Origin: an uncultured Flammeovirgaceae bacterium
GTDB taxonomy: Bacteria > Bacteroidota > Bacteroidia > Cytophagales > Cyclobacteriaceae
NCBI GenBank assembly: GCA_946886805.1
Contig: CAMPJM010000250.1
Span: forward strand, 1-6,264
Direction: 5' to 3'
DNA length: 6,264 nucleotides
The notes beneath the pieces are model-generated. The model did not search any database. It worked only from the letters and a program-made list of their open reading frames with translations, and was not told the DNA's origin. The translations under genes and the position numbers were made by a program. Positions 1 to 4,797 of this stretch are shown here, piece by piece (positions within the stretch are counted from its first letter, which is position 1; every line of letters starts with the position of its first letter).

Positions 1-122
1 GAGAGGGTAAAGATCTCCGGCAGTTCTGTACGAAATACCACACTGACATCCCCCTGTTTAGACAAAATACAATCCTGTTCAACACCCATTATGGGTAAAA
101 TATCTTCCAATTTTCTTTCCAT
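1..122 (-). CDS. traG: TraG, conjugation ATPase (VirB4-like), N-terminal fragment
   Basis: This is the first 40 or so codons of a gene that runs off the left edge. Read from the ATG at 122, the protein begins MERKLEDILPI, continues with EQDCILSKQGDVSVVF and reaches ELPEIFTL. That is the familiar start of Bacteroidota conjugative-transposon TraG, the large cytoplasmic VirB4-type ATPase that powers the mating-pair apparatus; its Walker motifs would lie outside the window. The ATG at 122 is the first after an in-frame stop at 138-140. It is preferred over the ATG at 89 because the MERKLEDILPI segment is part of the conserved start. The gene overlaps the end of traF by 44 nt, which suggests translational coupling. 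It is co-directional with traF and traE. Confidence 0.85.
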   Translation of the reverse strand, partial: MERKLEDILPIMGVEQDCILSKQGDVSVVFRTELPEIFTL

Positions 123-483
123 CTTCACTTTGCCTTTCTACACTTTGCACTATTGGACCCTTATATTTTTTCATTTTTAAAAAAACCCTTCTGCTATGGG
201 ATTTTAATACCTTGGGGACGCTGCGTTTCGCCATTGATTTCATCAGTCCATGTTCCCCATACTTGTTGCTTAATGCATAAACTTTAATCGCGAGGACGAT
301 TCCGCCCATAAGAACGACTCCGAGACATACATAAGAATTGAGCCCTATGATATACATGATAGCGAAGAGTATGAGGAGGACAATGACCCCACCACCAAAA
401 TACCAGATGTACTGCGCCTTTAGCCCCTTAAACTCGATACTTTTATTGATGCCTTTGTTTATTTGGTATACACTGTTGCCCAT
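79..483 (-). CDS. traF: TraF, DUF4133 conjugative transfer membrane protein
   Basis: A small inner-membrane component of the Bacteroidota conjugation apparatus, 134 residues. The N-terminus reads YQINKGINKSIEFKGLKAQY, the hallmark DUF4133 opening. Two hydrophobic segments follow at about residues 27-45 and 50-70, then the conserved YGEHGLMK stretch at 75-82 and a basic cytoplasmic-type tail. Its place between traE and traG is the usual gene order. It starts 15 nt after the traE stop, so the two are certainly cotranscribed in practice. The last 30 residues or so (from about 105) seem longer than I recall for family members, and the final codons overlap the traG start by 44 nt. The exact role of TraF is not established; a VirB3-like partner of the TraG ATPase is a reasonable inference from gene order. 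Confidence 0.9.
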   Translation of the reverse strand: MGNSVYQINKGINKSIEFKGLKAQYIWYFGGGVIVLLILFAIMYIIGLNSYVCLGVVLMGGIVLAIKVYALSNKYGEHGLMKSMAKRSVPKVLKSHSRRVFLKMKKYKGPIVQSVERQSEDGKKIGRYFTHNGC

Positions 484-498
484 GATCCATTATTGTCA

Positions 499-837
499 TT
501 AAACACCGAAGAAGGATCTGATAACTGTGGCAACGATCACAAGAAAAATACAACTTCCAAACCAGGCTGCGGCAACTTTTCCTGTGTCTTGATCCCCAGA
601 GTTCCATTTTTGATAAACCTTAACAGCGCCGATCAGTCCCAACAGGGCACCCACAGCATACATTAGGTTTGTTCCAGAATCAAAGTAACTGCGCACCTGC
701 TGGTTGGCTGCTTCAATACCGGCATTTCCATCCTGTGCCATAGCTGAGAAGTGGAGGACCGCTAAAGCAATAGATGCGCCAATAGACCATAATTGCTTTC
801 GGCCAAACCTTTTAAATTTCCATCTGCACGTTTTCAT
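499..837 (-). CDS. traE: TraE, DUF4134 conjugative transfer protein
   Basis: A 112-residue protein of the DUF4134 family. The first 34 residues form a signal peptide: a basic start (KFKRFGRK), a hydrophobic core at about 18-30 and an AMA/Q signal-peptidase I site at residues 32-35. The mature part has a hydrophobic segment at about 56-74 (NLMYAVGALLGLIGAVKVY), the short polar KWNSGDQDTGK link, and a second one at about 88-106, ending in FFGV. A small, secreted protein with two membrane segments resembles the VirB2 pilin layout, and that is the usual inferred role; it is not shown here. It lies directly upstream of traF with a 15-nt gap and 6 nt downstream of a possible 26-codon ORF. Confidence 0.9.
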   Translation of the reverse strand: MKTCRWKFKRFGRKQLWSIGASIALAVLHFSAMAQDGNAGIEAANQQVRSYFDSGTNLMYAVGALLGLIGAVKVYQKWNSGDQDTGKVAAAWFGSCIFLVIVATVIRSFFGV

Positions 838-843
838 AACTCG

Positions 844-924
844 TTATTTAAAGGTTAAAAATTTCTTTTTGTTAAAAAGCGGAGGACCTGCCACTGTTGC
901 ATCGCCCATTTTCTTCTTCCACAT
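844..924 (-). CDS. Possible 26-residue basic peptide between the traD-like gene and traE
   Basis: A short ORF from the ATG at 924 to a TAA at 844-846, beginning MWKKKMGDATVAGPP and ending NKKKFLTFK. It lies only 6 nt before the traE start, a spacing typical of coupled genes, and fills the gap that would otherwise separate traE from the upstream gene. It is in the same reading frame as the 976-1473 gene, separated from it by two TAG stops (976-978 and 928-930). It could therefore be a small gene, a decayed C-terminus of that gene, or chance. I do not recognise a family, and its length alone gives little coding support. Confidence 0.25.
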   Translation of the reverse strand: MWKKKMGDATVAGPPLFNKKKFLTFK

Positions 925-948
925 GCCCTACAGCACACTGGGTTGAAC

Positions 949-962
949 AGGGGCAAACCCCT
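949..962. repeat. Small GC-rich hairpin downstream of the traD-like gene
   Basis: AGGGG-CAAA-CCCCT forms a 5-bp stem with a 4-nt loop, 14 nt past the stop of the 976-1473 gene in the leftward direction. No U-tract follows on the minus strand, so a terminator is unlikely. An mRNA-processing or stabilising hairpin inside the transfer operon is possible but not shown. Confidence 0.3.
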
Positions 963-975
963 CCGCCTGGCTCCA

Positions 976-1473
976 CTATACCTTACCCCACATCATCACT
1001 ACTTCATCTTCACTTAGTATAATGGAGCCATGTCTTCTGCATTCTGAAACAATCAATTCATTAATGGCTGATTGGAACGGCGAATTTTTTATTTCCGGAT
1101 ACTCATAAAGAATTGATCCTAGGTTTTCTTTGAGCTTTTTTTTGCCTGTGTTTTGTAAGGAAGCATTTTCAATTATCCCTTTTAATTTTAAAATAAGGTG
1201 TTCTATTTCCACCGCTGTATCCTCAGTTGTTCCAGCAAAAGAAACTGCTCCCGGGTTTTGCCCAACAGGTTCATTTGAAGGATGCACACTTGTTTTTTCA
1301 TAATTTTTGAATTTGTTGCCAAAAGCAGTCGATAACAGTTGGTTCCGATTGGCTGCCAGGCTTTTGAACTCGCTGGAATAATATCTAAAACCGATAAACA
1401 AATAATATATCAGCAGTGAGAGGAGGGTCGCGATCAGGTAATCTGTCCATGAAACGTTTGTAATCATATACAT
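976..1473 (-). CDS. Membrane-anchored ICE protein in the traD position
   Basis: A 165-residue protein of unknown function. The start MYMITNVSWTDYL leads into one transmembrane segment at about residues 12-29 (rich in L, I, Y), so the bulk should be cytoplasmic. A polar, probably disordered linker spans about 55-88 (SVHPSNEPVGQNPG). A helical region follows at 86-145, with a basic KKKLKE patch, and the protein ends SEDEVVMMWGKV. It is the first gene of the leftward transfer cluster in this window, with a candidate promoter and palindrome at 1512-1560. Similar single-TM proteins are commonly found just before traE in Bacteroidota elements, and this is the position of traD; I do not claim homology. 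A second ATG two codons in (1467) is an alternative start. Confidence 0.65.
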   Translation of the reverse strand: MYMITNVSWTDYLIATLLSLLIYYLFIGFRYYSSEFKSLAANRNQLLSTAFGNKFKNYEKTSVHPSNEPVGQNPGAVSFAGTTEDTAVEIEHLILKLKGIIENASLQNTGKKKLKENLGSILYEYPEIKNSPFQSAINELIVSECRRHGSIILSEDEVVMMWGKV

Positions 1474-1511
1474 ATAGTTTTAGTCTTGTGGCTGTAATTC
1501 GGATTTGCTTT

Positions 1512-1525
1512 TGTAATTAATTACA
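1512..1525. promoter_or_regulatory. 14-bp perfect palindrome, candidate operator of the transfer cluster
   Basis: TGTAATTAATTACA reads the same on both strands, and a further half-site ATTACA follows at 1525-1530. It lies 39 nt upstream of the first transfer gene (ATG at 1473) and next to the candidate -7 box at 1529-1536, about where transcription would begin. That placement fits a repressor or activator site. The protein that would bind it is not in the window. Confidence 0.45.
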
Positions 1526-1528
1526 TTA

Positions 1529-1560
1529 CAAATGAACGATAGGATGAACCGCTTCTCAAG
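1529..1560 (-). promoter_or_regulatory. Candidate Bacteroidota promoter for the leftward transfer cluster
   Basis: On the minus strand a -33-like CTTG (1557-1560) is separated by 20 nt from TTCATTTG (1529-1536). The consensus is TTTG, 19-21 nt, TAnnTTTG, so each box has one mismatch. The predicted start of transcription falls at about 1524, inside the 14-bp palindrome, leaving a 5' leader of roughly 50 nt before the ATG at 1473. This is the best match I find close to that gene. Confidence 0.4.
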
Positions 1561-1729
1561 TCCAACTTTGGTGGTTTTTAAACTTGTATCTACTGTACCC
1601 TGCGGTGCGCCACTATTTTACACTAAAAAAGCCGCTGAGGGAGAAAGAATTTGCGAAATAATAATGTTTTATAAAGGTCCCTTTGATCTTAATTATCTAC
1701 TTCCCCGATGACTGGGTTGTTATTTTCAT

Positions 1730-1748
1730 ATCCTACCTTCAGTAGGAT
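1730..1748. repeat. Inverted repeat, 7-bp stem
   Basis: ATCCTAC and GTAGGAT flank a 5-nt CTTCA loop and pair perfectly. No T-tract follows on either strand, so it is more likely a protein-binding site or an incidental hairpin than a terminator. It sits some 205 bp upstream of the transfer-cluster promoter and has no gene next to it. Confidence 0.3.
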
Positions 1749-1888
1749 TATGATTTACTTCTCATATTATCATAGGAAATATTTTACTGATGTGGTGTAG
1801 GCAAGTTTGGGACAATGGGCGTAAAATCATATGAAAGGTTACGGTAGCCTTACCACAATTTTGACTATCGAAAAAATGAGCCCACTTT

Positions 1889-1960
1889 ATGCTTCAGCCA
1901 AAGAATAAAGAGAAAAGTGCTAAACCAAAGGTTTCGAAGAAAATAAAGAAAAAAATATAG
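1889..1960 (+). CDS. Possible 23-residue lysine-rich peptide
   Basis: An ORF from the ATG at 1889 to the TAG at 1958-1960, reading MLQPKNKEKSAKPKV and ending SKKIKKKI. Ten of its 23 residues are lysine. An in-frame TGA at 1877-1879 rules out a longer N-terminus. Its only support beyond composition is that a strong hairpin terminator begins 10 nt after its stop, which is the layout of a short expressed unit. No family is recognised and no clear promoter was found upstream. In an A-rich stretch a lysine-rich frame can arise by chance, so it is held at low confidence. Confidence 0.25.
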   Translation: MLQPKNKEKSAKPKVSKKIKKKI

Positions 1961-1970
1961 ACAGGGGTTT

Positions 1971-2019
1971 AAAAAGAAGAAGGCCATCCGGCAAGTGATG
2001 CCTCATGACCTTTCTTTTT
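1971..2019. terminator. Strong bidirectional hairpin terminator
   Basis: An A-rich left arm (AAAAAGAAGAAGGCCAT, 1971-1987) pairs with ATGACCTTTCTTTTT (2005-2019), with one two-base bulge and one mismatch. Inside is a second stem, GGCA (1990-1993) with TGCC (1999-2002), closed by the loop AGTGA. The rightward transcript ends in a U-rich tract (TTTCTTTTT) and the leftward one in TTCTTCTTTTT, so it can stop transcription both ways. Rightward it would end the 1889-1960 ORF; leftward it lies directly in front of the promoter at 2042-2072. Confidence 0.7.
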
Positions 2020-2041
2020 CAACCAGCTATGGAATGAGGTT

Positions 2042-2072
2042 CAAATATAGACAAAGTTTTTTCAGTACCAAA
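2042..2072 (-). promoter_or_regulatory. Leftward promoter matching the Bacteroidota consensus
   Basis: On the minus strand TTTG (2069-2072) is followed by exactly 19 nt and then TATATTTG (2042-2049). This is a full match to the primary-sigma consensus of the phylum, TTTG-N19-TAnnTTTG. Transcription would start near 2036 and meet the hairpin at 2019-1971 at once. Either a short RNA is made, or the hairpin acts as an attenuator for transcription continuing towards the transfer genes. Confidence 0.6.
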
Positions 2073-2580
2073 ATCTATTTTCTTTCGGTTCTTTGCGGCT
2101 AGCTTTCCTATTTAATGCTTTCGTAGAAAGGTGATTTAACTTGGGGGTTTGGTTGGTTGAAAACTAAGACAGCAATAGTGATCAAAATTTCATGCATAGC
2201 AAATAGTTGATTGTTTTTTTCTTATTTTGTAAAATATCGTTTTTCAATGACCGTGTAAATGAAGGTAGTAAGGTGGCTCCAGTTAGATTCATTATTATTA
2301 CTGTAAAAGTGATTGGCTCCAAAATATCGCATATTTTTTATATGTTCTCAAAAAACAATAAAACTGATAATATTGTATGGATAAAGCTTATTGATGCGGA
2401 TCTGTTGCTTATGATATGCTTTTCTAACCATTATGGAGCTATGTTATACGTTTGCATGTTATTATTTATGAAAATGCACAATACGTAGACAGAAAGTATT
2501 ATATTTAATATAATTGAATGTTTTGATAAGGTTCGGCATTTAACTTTTTGATATATCTTTTTCAACAGCCAAATTTAACA

Positions 2581-2988
2581 ATGAAACAGCTAAATTCTAT
2601 AATGCTGGTGGATGATGATTCCACTGCTAATTACTTACATGAAGAACTCTTGATGGAAATGGATGTCAGTCATCATATAATCGTTGCAAAAAATGGTTTT
2701 GATGCACTTGATAAATTGGATGACCTCTGCAAAATGAATAGGAAATGTCCCGATTTAATCTTGTTGGATGTTAACATGCCTGGAATGAACGGCTTTGAAT
2801 TCCTTGAGAAATTTAACCAAATGTATGGAAAAGACGGATGTCCGGCTACTATAGTTATGCTCACCTCGTCATTAGATCCAAAAGATCTTAAAAAAGCAAA
2901 GGAGTTTGAGGTTAAGGACTATCTTTCGAAACCCTTAGGTGAGGAAGGAGTATCTGCGATACTAAATCAGCATTTTAAGGCAAACTGA
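2581..2988 (+). CDS. Stand-alone CheY-like response regulator receiver
   Basis: A 135-residue protein made of a single REC domain and no output domain. From the ATG at 2581 the signature residues are all present: the acidic cluster D11-D12-D13 in MLVDDDS, phospho-acceptor D63 in LILLDVNMPGMNGFEF, T95 in MLTSS and K117 in YLSKPLG. A TTG 33 nt further upstream would add 11 residues, but REC domains normally start just before the IMLVDDD strand, so the ATG is preferred. Such proteins act by phosphorylation-dependent binding to partners, for example in phosphorelays or with hybrid kinases. No kinase lies in the window, so it is an orphan here and must work with a kinase elsewhere. It has the same orientation as the Fic gene but a 177-nt gap and a separate repeat array between them argue for its own transcript. 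It is more AT-rich than the Fic gene. Confidence 0.9.
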   Translation: MKQLNSIMLVDDDSTANYLHEELLMEMDVSHHIIVAKNGFDALDKLDDLCKMNRKCPDLILLDVNMPGMNGFEFLEKFNQMYGKDGCPATIVMLTSSLDPKDLKKAKEFEVKDYLSKPLGEEGVSAILNQHFKAN

Positions 2989-3043
2989 TATAGAAAAAGT
3001 TTGATTGATGGTAAAGCTTAAAATTTTACATACCTATTTACAG

Positions 3044-3115
3044 CATAAAAAACTAATTTATATGCATCGTAATAAACTAATTATTGCGCAACATAAAAAA
3101 CTAATATTCGTACAA
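3044..3115. repeat. Three 24-bp tandem direct repeats upstream of the Fic gene
   Basis: Three head-to-tail units of exactly 24 bp begin at 3044, 3068 and 3092. Units 1 and 3 share the 14-mer CATAAAAAACTAAT, and unit 2 differs from it at two positions (CGTAATAAACTAAT). The second half of each unit is less conserved but ends in a short, near-palindromic patch (ATATGCAT, TTGCGCAA, TCGTACAA). Units were aligned by eye. The block ends 50 nt before the Fic start codon. A regular array of this kind is typical of an operator, or of an iteron. Given the winged-helix N-terminus of the next gene, an autoregulatory operator is the preferred reading. Confidence 0.7.
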
Positions 3116-3122
3116 GTTAAAA

Positions 3123-3134
3123 ATTAGTATTTAT
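3123..3134 (-). promoter_or_regulatory. Inverted copy of the repeat core, near the Fic start
   Basis: The minus strand reads ATAAATACTAAT here, which matches the core of the three upstream repeats (ATAAAAAACTAAT) in reversed orientation. Together with unit 3 it makes an inverted pair, ACTAAT at 3100-3105 and ATTAGT at 3123-3128, spaced 17 nt apart. It lies 31 nt before the ATG, where a bound protein would block transcription. No clean TTTG/TAnnTTTG promoter was found, so the true start of transcription is open. Confidence 0.45.
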
Positions 3135-3165
3135 TTATTGACACAACATTAAAAACACATCTTCC

Positions 3166-4695
3166 ATGGCTACTCCTGCGGAAAAATTGGCTCGGTCTTT
3201 AGAGGTTCTCAGTATCTTCCAAAGATCAAGCGGTTCGGCAGCAATTAGGGCCAAAGATATCACAAGAACGCACAGGGAACGTCTTGTTAAAAATGGTTTT
3301 CTCCAGGAAGTGATTAAAGGCTGGTATGTTCCTTCCCGACCAGATGGCTCAGAAGGTGAAAGTACGGCTTGGTATGCTTCCTTTTGGAACTTTTGTTCAT
3401 CCTATCTAGAAGAAAGGTTTGGTGAACTATGGTCGCTCTCTCCCGAGCAATCCCTTATAATCCATAGCGGAAATCTGAGTGTACCACAACAATTGCTTGT
3501 TAGATCCCCAAAAGCGAATAACAATTTAACACCTCTTCCATTTAATACTTCCTTATTTGACGTTCGATCATCTATTCCTGAAAAACCAGATAGGCATCAA
3601 AAAGACGGGTTGAGAATGTTTTCCCTGTCTTCTGCTTTTTTGCACTCCTCCCCGGCCTTTTTTATCAATCACCCCACTGATGCCCGTACTGCATTATCAT
3701 TAATAAAAGATGCTTCCGATGTGCTGGCGGCGTTGTTGGATGGAGGGCATACAGTAATTGCGGGACGCCTTGCCGGGGCATTTCGCAATATCGGGCAAGA
3801 TCGTATTGCCGATAATATCCTTAAGGCAATGCAAGCTGCCGGGTATAACGTGCGCGAGAACGACCCTTTTTCATCAAACTTAAAATTATTTGTTACAGGC
3901 CGGGACACGTCCCCCTATGTAAATCGCGTGAAAATGATGTGGCATTCAATGCGAGAGCCTATTATTGGCAGGTTTCCGGAAGCATTGGGATTGCCAAAGG
4001 ACAAAGAATCATTTCTAAAGAACGTAGAAGAAAATTATTTAACGGACGCCTATAATTCATTGTCCATTGAAGGCTACATGGTAACAGCGGAATTGATTGA
4101 ACGTGTAAGATCCGGAGGCTGGGATCCAGATGGTAACGATAAGGCACATAGGGATGCGCTTGCAGCCAGGGGCTATTGGCAGGCACATCAGGCCGTGCTG
4201 AAAAGCCTCGACAGAATCTTGCACGGTCAGAATGCGGGACAGGTTGTTGAGGATGATCATAGTGAATGGTATCGACAATTATTTGCTCCCAGCGTGACTT
4301 TGGGATTATTAAAGCCAAGGGATCTGGCAGGCTATCGAACCGGCCAGGTTTATATAAGAAATTCCATGCATGTACCGCTTAACCAAAATGCAGTCCGGGA
4401 CGTAATGCCTACTTTATTTGAATTGCTTAGAGAGGAACCCAGCCCGGCAGTTCGTGTGGTTTTAGGTCATTTTGTCTTTGTATATATTCATCCGTATATG
4501 GATGGAAATGGTCGTATCGGACGATTTCTAATGAATGCCCTGCTTGCCTCAGGTGGTTATCCATGGACGGTGATTCCAGTAGAAAGGAGAGAAGGTTACA
4601 TGTATGCCCTGGAACAGGCCAGTGTGGGACAAAATATTATTCCCTTCACAGATTTTTTGGCAAATCTTGTCTCCAAAACAATGAAAGGTTTATAG
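3166..4695 (+). CDS. Fic family AMP-transferase with AbiEi-like winged-helix N-terminus
   Basis: A 509-residue protein. Fic proteins usually move AMP from ATP onto a hydroxyl side chain of a target protein. The catalytic motif HPYMDGNGRIGR is complete at residues 442-453, with H442 as base. The SxxxEG inhibitory motif lies upstream at 298-303 (SLSIEG), so the enzyme should be self-restrained by E302. The segment around 395-410 (VYIRNSMHVPLN) fits the substrate-binding flap. The first 60 residues form a winged-helix-like unit ending LVKNGFLQEVIKGWYV, which resembles the AbiEi-type antitoxin start; the middle, about 70-240, looks like the rest of that module (GRLAGAFRNIGQDRIADNIL). The start ATG at 3166 follows an A-rich leader. 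Three 24-bp repeats lie upstream, and a hairpin terminator lies just after the stop. No separate antitoxin gene is adjacent. The substrate is unknown; toxin, defence and regulatory roles are all possible. Confidence 0.9.
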   Translation: MATPAEKLARSLEVLSIFQRSSGSAAIRAKDITRTHRERLVKNGFLQEVIKGWYVPSRPDGSEGESTAWYASFWNFCSSYLEERFGELWSLSPEQSLIIHSGNLSVPQQLLVRSPKANNNLTPLPFNTSLFDVRSSIPEKPDRHQKDGLRMFSLSSAFLHSSPAFFINHPTDARTALSLIKDASDVLAALLDGGHTVIAGRLAGAFRNIGQDRIADNILKAMQAAGYNVRENDPFSSNLKLFVTGRDTSPYVNRVKMMWHSMREPIIGRFPEALGLPKDKESFLKNVEENYLTDAYNSLSIEGYMVTAELIERVRSGGWDPDGNDKAHRDALAARGYWQAHQAVLKSLDRILHGQNAGQVVEDDHSEWYRQLFAPSVTLGLLKPRDLAGYRTGQVYIRNSMHVPLNQNAVRDVMPTLFELLREEPSPAVRVVLGHFVFVYIHPYMDGNGRIGRFLMNALLASGGYPWTVIPVERREGYMYALEQASVGQNIIPFTDFLANLVSKTMKGL

Positions 4696-4704
4696 CCTAT
4701 AGTA

Positions 4705-4736
4705 AAAGGCAATTCTTTGAAAAGAAATGTGCCTTT
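4705..4736. terminator. Hairpin terminator shared by convergent genes
   Basis: AAAGGCA (4705-4711) pairs with TGCCTTT (4730-4736), and inside it TTCTTT (4713-4718) can pair with AAAGAA (4721-4726). It starts 10 nt after the Fic stop. On the plus strand it is followed only by AAAT, and on the minus strand by TTTTACT, so both U-tracts are modest. It sits between the end of the Fic gene and the end of the opposing helicase gene and can serve both. Confidence 0.5.
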
Positions 4737-4797
4737 AAATTCTATGGTTTGTTAATGCCTTTGTCGATTTAATATACATTAGTCCATGTTCCTATAA

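Larger units (their letters stand above)
1474..2580. other. 1.1-kb AT-rich stretch without a convincing gene
   Basis: It separates the leftward transfer cluster from the rightward receiver gene. Both strands are full of stops. Short starts seen, such as a minus-strand ATG giving MKITTQSSGK and then a stop, are not credible. A 93-codon frame at 2207-2488 opens with TTG, is very rich in F, I and K, and shows no family features. What the stretch does hold is listed separately: the transfer-cluster promoter and palindrome, a 7-bp stem hairpin, a 23-codon lysine-rich ORF, a two-way terminator and a consensus leftward promoter. It may be a junction between element backbone and cargo. Confidence 0.6.

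Noticed and set aside
2207..2488. 93-codon plus-strand frame beginning MIVFFLFCK
   Set aside because: It opens with TTG, lies in very AT-rich DNA, is dominated by F, I, K and M, has no recognisable domain and no matching promoter. It reads as a chance frame.
2548..2580. Upstream TTG start for the receiver gene, adding 11 residues
   Set aside because: The receiver fold begins at the IMLVDDD strand, and the ATG at 2581 gives the normal short lead-in; the added residues match nothing in the family.
3011..3029. Hairpin GTAAA/TTTAC after the receiver gene as a terminator
   Set aside because: Only five A/T-rich base pairs with a 9-nt loop and no T-tract; too weak to call.
3044..3115. CRISPR array
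   Set aside because: The three units are contiguous 24-bp repeats without unique spacers, and no cas genes are present.
3962..4318. Minus-strand frames within the Fic gene
   Set aside because: They are shadows of a well-supported gene with all catalytic motifs in the plus-strand frame.
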